Shown here: in pieces, positions 7,146 through 12,547 of the stretch
How positions within the stretch are numbered: the stretch's first letter is position 1
Layout: every line of letters starts with the position of its first letter
Source of the DNA: Acidobacteriota bacterium
Lineage (GTDB): Bacteria > Acidobacteriota > UBA6911 > RPQK01 > JADFOI01
NCBI GenBank assembly: GCA_022545645.1
Contig: JACZQQ010000031.1
Span: 1 to 17,901 of the forward strand
DNA length: 17,901 bases
Reading direction: 5' to 3'
Notes under the pieces: generated by a model
Database searches by the model: none
What the model saw: the letters and a program-made list of their open reading frames with translations, nothing else
What the model was told of the DNA's origin: nothing
Program-made: the position numbers and the translations under genes

Positions 7146-7174
7146 TTCTGACCGGCTGACCCTTGTGCTAGCAT
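7146..7174 (+). promoter_or_regulatory. Promoter of the ETF-QO gene with extended -10
   Basis: The extended -10 TGC-TAGCAT (7166-7174; hexamer 4/6) ends 8 nt before the ATG at 7183. A weak -35, TTCTGA (7146-7151), is 17 bp upstream of the hexamer. The sequence GTGCTAG is shared with the queC promoter (563-569). There is no Shine-Dalgarno sequence, so a leaderless transcript is likely. Confidence 0.5.
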
Positions 7175-7182
7175 AACAATCG

Positions 7183-8865
7183 ATGGAGCGTGAAAAGCTT
7201 GAAGTGGACGTCCTGTTCGTCGGTGCCGGTCCAGCCAGTTTGGCCAGTGCTCTGCACTTGTCCCGGTTGATTCGGGAGCACAATGAGGCCGTTTCCTCAG
7301 GAGCAAAGTCGGGCGGTAAGCTGAGTGATCCGACCCTGCTGGTCATCGAAAAAGGCAGAGAGATCGGCTCTCACGCTCTGAGCGGAGCCGTTATTGATCC
7401 CCGTGCCTTTGATGAACTGCTTGAGGGATTCGATGGCGAGGAACCCCCTTATGACTCACCCGTGGACGATGACGCATTGTACATCCTCAGCAAGAACAAG
7501 AGCTTTCGCTCTCCCGTTACTCCACCTCCCTTGAGAAATCATGGTTACTATGTGGCTTCGCTGGGAAAAATTGTGAAATGGCTGGCCGCACTGTGCGAGA
7601 AGAACGGCATCGATGTCTACCCCGAATTTCCTGCAGTCGAGTTGCTCTATGAAGGTGATTCGGTGGTGGGAGTGCGGATGGGCGACAAGGGGATCGACAA
7701 GAATGGGAATCCCAAACCGAATGTCGAGCCGGGAATGGATGTGCTAGCCAAGCTGACCGTGTTGGGTGAAGGTCCGCGAGGCACACTGACTCTTCAGGCT
7801 GAACGCCGCTTCCGTCTCAACGAGGGGAGACATCCTCAGATCTACGCTATTGGAGTCAAGGAGATTTGGCGAGCCGCTCGAGAGGTCCAACCCGGGGCTG
7901 TCTACCACACCCTTGGGTTCCCCCTCGGCACCCAGGACTTCGGCGGCGGGTTTGTCTATACCATGAGGGACAATCTGATCGACTTGGGTATTGTCGTCGG
8001 CCTGGACTACGAGAATCCCCGCCTGGACGGGCATCAGATCTTCCAACAGTTCAAGACCCATCCCTTCATCCGGGAAATGCTGAAGGGAGGAGAGGTTCTT
8101 TCCTACGGTGCCAAGGCCATCCCAGAAGGAGGATATTACTCGATGCCGCGGGTCTATGCCGACGGCCTGCTCATCGTGGGTGACTCGGGAGGATTCTTGA
8201 ATGTCCAGCGCTTGAAGGGGATCCATCTGGCCGTCAAATCAGGAATGCTGGCTGCAGAGACTCTCTTCGAAGCTCTTCTTCAGGAGGATTACTCTCCAGT
8301 CGTGCTGCAAGGTTACGCGGACCGTTTTGAGAAAAGCTGGGCCAAAAAGGAACTTTGGGGAGTTCGCAATTTTCGACAGGCTTTCCAGAGAGGATTCTGG
8401 TCAGGAATGTTCCATGCGGGTTTACAATTTCTGACCAACGGCAGGGGAATCAAAGATCCGTTTCCCACTCTGCCTGGTCATACTCGAATGAAGCCACTCA
8501 AGGAATATTTCCGAGAATCGGATGTTAAGCCGGAGAAAATGGCCTTTGATGGCCAGCTCACCTTTGACAAGCTGACCGATGTTTATTTTTCGAACACGGC
8601 ACACGAAGAAGATCAACCGTGCCACCTGAAGATACTGGATTTCGACATCTGTAACAATCGGTGCAGCAATGAATACGGGAATCCTTGTCAGCACTTTTGC
8701 CCCGCCCACGTTTACGAAATGGTCGAGCAGGACAACCAACTCCGTCTACAGCTTAATTTCAGCAACTGTGTCCACTGCAAGACCTGCGACATTATGGATC
8801 CCTATCAGATCATTGTCTGGACTCCACCTGAGGGTGGAGGGGGACCGGATTACAAGAATATGTGA
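7183..8865 (+). CDS. Electron transfer flavoprotein-ubiquinone oxidoreductase (ETF-QO)
   Basis: ETF-QO takes electrons from reduced ETF, fed by acyl-CoA and related dehydrogenases, and passes them through FAD and a [4Fe-4S] cluster to the quinone pool at the inner face of the membrane. The 560-residue length is normal. The FAD-binding motif VGAGPASLASAL is at about 13-24. GDSGGFLN lies in the middle, where the FAD pyrophosphate contact is expected. The C-terminal cluster domain has Cys506 (CPAHVYE) and Cys529, Cys532, Cys535 (NCVHCKTCDI), followed by WTPPEGGGGPDY, all matching the family. Extra cysteines at 490, 494 and 502 lie before the cluster. No etfAB or dehydrogenase gene is nearby. It is a single gene with its own likely leaderless promoter, facing efp. 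Confidence 0.96.
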   Translation: MEREKLEVDVLFVGAGPASLASALHLSRLIREHNEAVSSGAKSGGKLSDPTLLVIEKGREIGSHALSGAVIDPRAFDELLEGFDGEEPPYDSPVDDDALYILSKNKSFRSPVTPPPLRNHGYYVASLGKIVKWLAALCEKNGIDVYPEFPAVELLYEGDSVVGVRMGDKGIDKNGNPKPNVEPGMDVLAKLTVLGEGPRGTLTLQAERRFRLNEGRHPQIYAIGVKEIWRAAREVQPGAVYHTLGFPLGTQDFGGGFVYTMRDNLIDLGIVVGLDYENPRLDGHQIFQQFKTHPFIREMLKGGEVLSYGAKAIPEGGYYSMPRVYADGLLIVGDSGGFLNVQRLKGIHLAVKSGMLAAETLFEALLQEDYSPVVLQGYADRFEKSWAKKELWGVRNFRQAFQRGFWSGMFHAGLQFLTNGRGIKDPFPTLPGHTRMKPLKEYFRESDVKPEKMAFDGQLTFDKLTDVYFSNTAHEEDQPCHLKILDFDICNNRCSNEYGNPCQHFCPAHVYEMVEQDNQLRLQLNFSNCVHCKTCDIMDPYQIIVWTPPEGGGGPDYKNM

Positions 8866-8870
8866 GCGGA

Positions 8871-8894
8871 GCGGGCGAAGCGGGCTTCGCCCGC
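8871..8894. terminator. GC-rich hairpin after ETF-QO
   Basis: GCGGGCGAAG, loop CGGG, CTTCGCCCGC form a perfect 10-bp stem starting 5 bp after the ETF-QO stop. The position and strength suit transcript ending or 3' end protection. No run of T follows, so rho-independent termination is not certain. It contains the GCGAAGC core seen in other spacers. Confidence 0.5.
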
Positions 8895-8971
8895 GTTCCA
8901 GGTTCCAAGTTTCAGGTCAGGTTTGGAATCTTGAATTCGAATTTGTTTGGGATTTGGAATTTTGAATTTCC
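8895..8971. repeat. Degenerate 7-bp-period array (11 units)
   Basis: In steps of seven from 8895: GTTCCAG, GTTCCAA, GTTTCAG, GTCAGGT, TTGGAAT, CTTGAAT, TCGAATT, TGTTTGG, GATTTGG, AATTTTG, AATTTCC. The register can be followed on into GCTGACG, GCTGTCA, GCCAGTC (8972-8992), which form the next hairpin. It fills the gap between the ETF-QO hairpin and the end of efp and codes for nothing visible. Confidence 0.65.
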
Positions 8972-8997
8972 GCTGACGGCTGTCAGCCAGTCAGCGG
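8970..8997. terminator. Possible bidirectional terminator hairpin between ETF-QO and efp
   Basis: CCGCTGAC-GGCTG (8970-8982) pairs with CAGCC-A-GTCAGCGG (8984-8997), giving a 13-bp stem with one bulged A and a 1-base gap; in practice the apical pairs would open to make a loop. On the plus strand it is followed by TTTAGCTTTT, on the minus strand by an A/T-rich stretch. It lies between two convergent genes, 1 bp past the efp stop codon. Confidence 0.5.
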
Positions 8998-8998
8998 T

Positions 8999-9562
8999 TT
9001 AGCTTTTAGCCCGTTCCAGGTAACGGCCCTCGCTGGGATCCACCCGCACGATCTCGCCCTGACGAATAAAGGCAGGAACCTGAATGACTGCGCCAGTCTC
9101 CAGGGTGGCGGGTTTTGGGGAATTGCTGGCAGTGGCTCCCTTGAGCTCGGGTTCCGTCTCCACCACCTTCAACTCTACGAAGGACGGCATCTCCACGCCA
9201 ATGGGTTGCCCTTCAAAGAACTCGACCTGAACCTTGAATCCTTCTTTAAGATAGTTCTTGAACTCTCCTAAAAGCTCCTTCTCGATGGGAAACTGTTCGA
9301 AATTCTCAGTGTTCATAAAGTGATAGTGGGAGCTTTCCTTATAGAGAAACTCCATTTCCTGCTGTTCCAGAACCGCCCGTTCCACACTCTCTCCAGAGCT
9401 GAACCGGTGTTCATAGGAAGCTCCTGTGAGGAGATTTCTCAAGCGAACCCGCACAAAAGCCGGTCCCTTGCCAGGAGACCGATGTTGAAACTCCAGAACG
9501 CGGTGAGGCTGATCTTTGTAGATAAGAATCATTCCTTTGCGGATTTGGGTGGCTGAAATCAT
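8999..9562 (-). CDS. efp: Translation elongation factor P
   Basis: EF-P binds stalled ribosomes between the P and E sites and helps form peptide bonds at polyproline stretches. From the ATG at 9562 the protein is 187 residues, the normal length, and begins MISATQIRKGM as expected. The N-terminal KOW-like domain holds the tip loop SPGKGPAF, with Lys32 at the position of the modified lysine (E. coli Lys34). Two OB domains follow; the last contains ATASNSPKPATLETG and VPAFIRQGEIVRVDPSEGRYLERAK, the standard EF-P ending, with the family's conserved IRVDT-like strand. No epmA/epmB or other modification gene is here. A TTG at 9580 would extend the frame, but it overlaps the -10 hexamer, so the ATG is preferred. 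Confidence 0.96.
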   Translation of the reverse strand: MISATQIRKGMILIYKDQPHRVLEFQHRSPGKGPAFVRVRLRNLLTGASYEHRFSSGESVERAVLEQQEMEFLYKESSHYHFMNTENFEQFPIEKELLGEFKNYLKEGFKVQVEFFEGQPIGVEMPSFVELKVVETEPELKGATASNSPKPATLETGAVIQVPAFIRQGEIVRVDPSEGRYLERAKS

Positions 9563-9570
9563 AGACGGAT

Positions 9571-9600
9571 AAGATAGCAAAAGGCCCGAGGATATTTCAA
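9571..9600 (-). promoter_or_regulatory. efp promoter, leaderless geometry
   Basis: On the minus strand TTGAAA (9595-9600; 5/6 to the -35 consensus) and TATCTT (9571-9576; 4/6 to the -10) are 18 bp apart. A TGC extension sits directly before the hexamer. Eight bases separate the hexamer from the ATG at 9562 and no Shine-Dalgarno sequence is present, so the mRNA probably starts at or next to the ATG. Confidence 0.6.
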
Positions 9601-9666
9601 TCAGTGCAACCGCTTAGCCCATTAAATCAAAAATCTTTGAAACTTTTTGCCAAAAGAACCTTCTTT

Positions 9667-9691
9667 TATACAGTGCACTTGATTAGAGGAG
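9667..9691 (+). promoter_or_regulatory. -10 element and ribosome binding site of the HC2-like gene
   Basis: TATACA (9667-9672; 4/6) is a possible -10; no -35 at a normal distance is convincing (TTGCCA at 9647-9652 is only 14 bp away). AGTGCACT (9672-9679), an 8-bp palindrome, lies at the expected start site. GAGGAG (9686-9691) is a clear Shine-Dalgarno sequence 7 bp before the ATG at 9699 and argues against the GTG at 9693. Confidence 0.45.
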
Positions 9692-9698
9692 AGTGAAA

Positions 9699-9935
9699 AT
9701 GACGACAAAATGCCCCCGGAAGCTACTGGCTTACTATTTGTCCGATAAGTTGGACGTAGACGATCAATTAATCTTTTTTGCCCACCTTGACGATTGTCCC
9801 GAGTGCTGGGACGAGGTCTACAATGCGGTAAAAGCCCAACACCCTCACTACTACAAGACCAAGTCTCGGCTGAAGATTTCCGACAAGGAAATCAAGCAGT
9901 TCGAGCACAAGGAACGGGCAATCGAGGTCGCCTGA
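9699..9935 (+). CDS. Small cytosolic HC2-like zinc-finger protein, 78 aa
   Basis: The 78-residue protein resembles the N-terminal zinc-binding domain of anti-sigma factors (zf-HC2). Cys5 in TKCPRKLLAYYLSDKL comes first, followed by His29-x3-Cys33-x2-Cys36 in HLDDCPECWDEV. This is the usual order of ligands and of helices in that fold. Unlike ordinary anti-sigma factors it has no membrane segment. The C-terminal half (YYKTKSRLKISDKEIKQFEHKER) is only charged helix. No sigma factor gene is next to it. It may bind a sigma factor encoded elsewhere or serve some other zinc-dependent contact; function is unproven. The start is set by GAGGAG at 9686-9691. It is convergent with the LOG gene, with a MITE-like element between them. 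Confidence 0.72.
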   Translation: MTTKCPRKLLAYYLSDKLDVDDQLIFFAHLDDCPECWDEVYNAVKAQHPHYYKTKSRLKISDKEIKQFEHKERAIEVA

Positions 9936-9952
9936 CTCCAAAACCAGCCCTT

Positions 9953-9984
9953 AGTGCCTCGTTTCATAAATACGGTAACGTTTG
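9953..9984 (+). repeat. Left terminal inverted repeat of the MITE-like element
   Basis: The first 16 bases are AGTGCCTCGTTTCATA and the repeat ends ACGTTTG. It differs from the complement of 10196-10227 at four positions (10, 13, 23 and 25 of 32); all four are transitions, as expected from decay of an older perfect repeat. Confidence 0.8.
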
Positions 9985-10195
9985 TGGCGAGCGCGACGGC
10001 GTCGAGTTCGCGAAGCGACGACGACGCGATGTCTGTGTGCATCGCGGAGGAGGAGGGCCAAAGAAATCGATGCCGTCCCGCCGTCACCCTTTGGGCTGAA
10101 GGGGTTGCGGGCGATCTCTGTGTTCCTTGTCGTCGCCGATGTCCCTGACATCGCCTCCTCCTCGCGTCTTGACCTCGCCTCGCAAGCCCCTTCAG

Positions 10196-10227
10196 CAAAC
10201 GTCATCGTATTTATAAAGCGAGGCACT
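10196..10227 (-). repeat. Right terminal inverted repeat of the MITE-like element
   Basis: Read on the minus strand it begins AGTGCCTCGCTTTATA and ends ACGTTTG, matching the left repeat at 28 of 32 positions. It ends 3 bp before the LOG gene's stop codon. Confidence 0.8.
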
Positions 10228-10230
10228 TGA

Positions 10231-11070
10231 CTATTCCGGATTCTCAATTTTGTAGAAATCCGTGATCTTCTGCCAGGCCTCGGCTGCAGTTTCCACATAG
10301 CTCACAAGCTGCAGGTCTTCAGGAGAGATGGTCCCCTGTTCGACCAAAAACTCAAAATTGAAGGCCTGACTCCAGTAACTCTGTCCAAACAACAGGACCG
10401 GAATGGCTTTCATCTTTTGGGTCTGAATGAGGGTCAACGTGTCGAACATCTCATCCAGGGTTCCAAAGCCTCCGGGGAACACCACCAGGGCTTTAGCGCG
10501 CAGCAAAAAGTGCATTTTGCGCAGGGCAAAGTAATGAAATTGAAAACAGAGATCGGGCGTGATGTAGGGGTTGGGCTTTTGCTCAAAGGGCAGAGTGATG
10601 TTCAAACCTATCGATTTGGCACCCGCTTCGTCGGCTCCCCGGTTGGCAGCTTCCATGATCCCCGGCCCCCCACCGGTAACCACAACGAAATCGCAGATGC
10701 CACTCTTGAGCTGACAGACTGAAGAAACGAGCCGGGCAAACTCTCTGGCCTCTTCATAGTAGCGCGAATTCTCGACCAAACGCCGCGCTCGTACCAAACC
10801 TTTCTGTACATCGGGTTGGTCCGGGTTCTGGGCAGCCTTTTTTTCAACATCGGCCAGATTCTTTTCGGCTTCCTCCCGACTCAACAGCCTGGCACTGCCA
10901 AATACCACGACCGTGGAAACGATCTTGTGTTCTTCCATGATCAGCTCAGGCTTCAGCAGTTCCAGTTGCAGCCGAACAGGACGGAGGTCCTCTCTGGTCA
11001 AGAACTCAATATCTTTATAGGCAACCAGGTAGGAAGATGGCGGGTAGACTTTTTCGGTGTTGGGTTCCAT
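10231..11070 (-). CDS. LOG-family protein (cytokinin riboside 5'-monophosphate phosphoribohydrolase-like)
   Basis: LOG proteins have a nucleotide-binding Rossmann fold and cleave the N-glycosidic bond of nucleoside monophosphates; older annotation calls them lysine decarboxylases. The 279-residue protein has both signature motifs, GGGPGIMEAANRGA (133-146) and PGGFGTLDE (199-207), with the Arg184-Lys185 pair between them in ALRKMHF. The catalytic Arg and Glu positions therefore look intact. The N-terminus (about 1-50) and a charged stretch at about 62-105 make it longer than the roughly 190-residue short LOG type. AAGGAG lies close before the ATG at 11070 and fixes the start. It is the third gene of the minus-strand operon, 21 bp after the DUF420 gene. 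The substrate in this organism is unknown. Confidence 0.9.
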   Translation of the reverse strand: MEPNTEKVYPPSSYLVAYKDIEFLTREDLRPVRLQLELLKPELIMEEHKIVSTVVVFGSARLLSREEAEKNLADVEKKAAQNPDQPDVQKGLVRARRLVENSRYYEEAREFARLVSSVCQLKSGICDFVVVTGGGPGIMEAANRGADEAGAKSIGLNITLPFEQKPNPYITPDLCFQFHYFALRKMHFLLRAKALVVFPGGFGTLDEMFDTLTLIQTQKMKAIPVLLFGQSYWSQAFNFEFLVEQGTISPEDLQLVSYVETAAEAWQKITDFYKIENPE

Positions 11071-11091
11071 AAGACTCCTTGAATCAATAAG

Positions 11092-11508
11092 CTACCAACG
11101 ATACAGCATCAGATAAACCACCACGCCGGTGACCGAAACATAGAGCCAGATGGGGAGAGCCCAGCGAGCAATGCTTCGATGCTTTTCAAAGCGACCTCTT
11201 ACCCCACGCGCCAGTGTGACGATGGACAAAGGCAAAGTGACCGTGGCCAGTATGACGTGAGAAATCAGAATGGCGAAATACAGGGGGCGAGTCCAACCCT
11301 CGCCCGGGAAGGGCTTCGATCCGGCATGATAGTGATAGGTCAGATAGGAAACAAGGAACAGGGTTGAGATCACAAAGGCACTCACCATACAGGCCTTGTG
11401 CAAATTCACCTTCTTGCGCCTAATAAACAGATAACCGAGAGTGAGCAAAACAGCACTCGTTCCATTGAGTGCTGCATTGAGGGTGGGCAAGTCGCTGATG
11501 GAGATCAT
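11092..11508 (-). CDS. DUF420 membrane protein
   Basis: The 138-residue protein has four hydrophobic segments (about 10-29, 40-58, 76-98 and 115-135) and conserved histidines: His37 in NLHKACM, His59 and His61 in LTYHYHAGSKPF, His84 in LISHVILA and His110 in FEKHRSIARW. This arrangement is typical of DUF420. One member, CtaM of Staphylococcus, is needed for assembly of a haem-copper oxidase, so a role in respiratory oxidase maturation is a reasonable guess. Nothing in this window (no oxidase, SCO or haem O synthase gene) confirms it. Its ATG overlaps the TGA of the ABC permease gene (ATGA), which indicates translational coupling and a shared operon. Confidence 0.87.
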   Translation of the reverse strand: MISISDLPTLNAALNGTSAVLLTLGYLFIRRKKVNLHKACMVSAFVISTLFLVSYLTYHYHAGSKPFPGEGWTRPLYFAILISHVILATVTLPLSIVTLARGVRGRFEKHRSIARWALPIWLYVSVTGVVVYLMLYRW

Positions 11509-12296
11509 TCCAGAATGGGCACGCTACGCTGCTGGACCACCCAAAAGGACACCAGAAAAGTTCCAAAGCTGAACAGCACCGTCACCAGTACACAGAGAGG
11601 CAACGAAGGAAACCCCAACTCCAACATGGGATTTTGTGGATCCAGTAGGTGACGCACCGCTGCCAATTCATAGGTCAGGGGATTGACTTTCATCACCCAT
11701 CCTACCCAGGTGGAGGCTCCGGAGGGGGGGAAAAGAGCACCGGAGAGCAGCCACATGGGAAAAAGCAGGAGATTCATGATGGCGTGAAAACCCTGGGTGG
11801 AATCGATCCTCCAGGCAAAGGCGAAGCCCAGTGCAGTCAGTGAAAATGCGATAAGAAAAAGGACTCCCGCCAGGAGTACGACCTGCCCCCAATTCAAAGT
11901 TATGCCCACCAGGGGAGCCACTAAAACAAAGAGGAATCCTTGAAGAAAGGCAAGTGTGGCTCCCCCCAGAATCTTGCCCAGAGCCAATCCGGAGCGGGAT
12001 ACGGGGGCAACCAAAACAGAGAGCAAAAATCCTTCCTTGCGATCCTCAATGACGGAGATGCTGGAAAAAATGGCTGTGAAGAGAATGATCAGAATCATGG
12101 TTCCCGGATAAAAGTATTCCAGGTAGTTCATTCCGGCCGGTGCTGAAGGAGGACGAAAAGAAGCCCCAATTCCCGATCCAATGAGAAGCCAGAAAACCAG
12201 GGGAGTTCCCAGAGCACCCAACACACGGCTGCGTTGCCTGTAAAATCGCACGAGTTCCCGCCACCATAGAGTCCCCGCAGGCAAAAGAAAGCTCAT
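11505..12296 (-). CDS. ABC-2 type transporter permease
   Basis: From the ATG at 12296 the product is 263 residues with six predicted membrane segments, the normal size for an ABC-2 permease. The N-terminal amphipathic stretch LWWRELVRFYRQRSRV precedes the first segment. The coupling-helix region EDRKEGFLLSVLVAPVSR and the later MWLLSGALFPP and NPLTYELAAVRHLL are family hallmarks. Such permeases work as dimers with a separate ATPase. No ATPase gene lies beside it: upstream is a repeat-filled gap and then the divergent imuA. Its substrate is unknown. The frame is open further upstream, but that extension is encoded by the repeat arrays and lacks membrane-protein character. A TTGACA-based promoter ends 7 nt before the chosen ATG. 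It leads an operon with DUF420 and LOG. Confidence 0.88.
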   Translation of the reverse strand: MSFLLPAGTLWWRELVRFYRQRSRVLGALGTPLVFWLLIGSGIGASFRPPSAPAGMNYLEYFYPGTMILIILFTAIFSSISVIEDRKEGFLLSVLVAPVSRSGLALGKILGGATLAFLQGFLFVLVAPLVGITLNWGQVVLLAGVLFLIAFSLTALGFAFAWRIDSTQGFHAIMNLLLFPMWLLSGALFPPSGASTWVGWVMKVNPLTYELAAVRHLLDPQNPMLELGFPSLPLCVLVTVLFSFGTFLVSFWVVQQRSVPILE

Positions 12297-12303
12297 TCCA
12301 CAC

Positions 12304-12332
12304 GGAATACACGGAAAACCTTGCCCTGTCAA
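12304..12332 (-). promoter_or_regulatory. Promoter of the ABC permease operon, leaderless geometry
   Basis: On the minus strand a perfect -35 TTGACA (12327-12332) and TATTCC (12304-12309; 3/6 to the -10) are 17 bp apart. Only 7 nt lie between the -10 and the ATG at 12296, and there is no Shine-Dalgarno sequence. This supports the start at 12296 rather than the longer frame. Confidence 0.5.
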
Positions 12333-12394
12333 TTCGCACTTCGTGCTTTCGTGCTTTCGTGCGGTCGTGCTGTTGTGCGGTCGTAATTTCGTGC
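12331..12394. repeat. 8-bp-period tandem array, left arm (8 units)
   Basis: In steps of eight from 12331: AATTCGCA, CTTCGTGC, TTTCGTGC, TTTCGTGC, GGTCGTGC, TGTTGTGC, GGTCGTAA, TTTCGTGC. The sixteen bases 12357-12372 are exactly complementary to 12487-12502, so this arm and the right arm (12454-12525) can pair. It lies between the divergent ABC permease and imuA genes. Confidence 0.75.
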
Positions 12395-12423
12395 TGCATT
12401 TGATTCTGGATAGCTCCGAACCA

Positions 12424-12437
12424 CAGGCTTCGGCCTG
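12424..12437. repeat. TTCG-loop hairpin between the two 8-bp arrays
   Basis: CAGGC-TTCG-GCCTG is a 5-bp stem with the stable TTCG tetraloop closed by C-G. It sits between the two inverted 8-bp-period arms. No T-run follows on either strand, so it is not called a terminator. Confidence 0.45.
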
Positions 12438-12453
12438 CGGGCTGGCTACTGGG

Positions 12454-12525
12454 GCAGCACCACAGCACAACCGCGCGAAGCGCGGGCAGCACGACCGCAC
12501 GACGTGACAAAGTCACGCTTGACAG
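12454..12525. repeat. 8-bp-period tandem array, right arm (9 units)
   Basis: In steps of eight from 12454: GCAGCACC, ACAGCACA, ACCGCGCG, AAGCGCGG, GCAGCACG, ACCGCACG, ACGTGACA, AAGTCACG, CTTGACAG. These are the reverse-strand form of the left-arm units (GCACGAC against GTCGTGC). The last unit supplies the TTGACA of the imuA promoter, so the promoter may have evolved within the repeat. Confidence 0.7.
12503..12517. promoter_or_regulatory. 15-bp palindrome next to the imuA -35 (possible operator)
   Basis: CGTGAC-AAA-GTCACG is a perfect palindrome ending 1 bp before the TTGACA of the imuA promoter. The place suits an activator or repressor site. It is also made of two units of the 8-bp array, so it may be incidental. 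Confidence 0.3.
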
Positions 12526-12547
12526 CAGGGAATCGTGGCACTACCAT
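12519..12547 (+). promoter_or_regulatory. Sigma-70 promoter of the imuA-imuB-dnaE2 cassette
   Basis: A perfect -35 TTGACA (12519-12524) and TACCAT (12542-12547; 4/6 to the -10) are separated by exactly 17 bp. Transcription would start near 12554, giving a leader of about 15 nt that contains the ribosome binding site AAAGGTGA (12557-12564). Confidence 0.65.

Larger units (their letters stand above)
9953..10227. mobile_element. MITE-like non-coding palindromic element, 275 bp
   Basis: The ends are 32-bp imperfect terminal inverted repeats: 9953-9984 against the complement of 10196-10227, with 28 of 32 positions matching, beginning AGTGCCTCG. Inside, further inverted pairs occur: GCTGAAGGGG at 10095 pairs with CCCCTTCAGC ending at 10195, and CGATGTC-CCT-GACATCG forms a hairpin at 10137-10153. 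The interior is GC-rich with GAGGAGG and GACGACGACG words. It has no credible gene; the open frames crossing it are low-complexity. No target-site duplication is evident (TT on the left, TG on the right). It lies between the 3' ends of two convergent genes, 17 bp and 3 bp from their stops, and may also act as a large terminator-like structure. Whether copies exist elsewhere cannot be seen here. Confidence 0.7.

Noticed and set aside
9563..9580. Longer EF-P from a TTG at 9580
   Set aside because: The added residues are not found in EF-P, the TTG overlaps the -10 hexamer, and the ATG at 9562 gives the standard N-terminus.
9953..10227. Complete insertion sequence
   Set aside because: At 275 bp it has no room for a transposase and no transposase-like motif or clear target-site duplication.
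9951..10298. Open frames of 64-115 codons on both strands across 9951-10230
   Set aside because: They lie in the GC-rich palindromic element, have low-complexity Arg/Ser-rich products, lack ribosome binding sites and overlap each other on both strands.
12297..12500. 331-residue form of the ABC permease starting at 12500
   Set aside because: The extra 68 residues are encoded by the 8-bp arrays, are Cys/Arg/Thr-rich, and overlap the promoter with TTGACA at 12327-12332.
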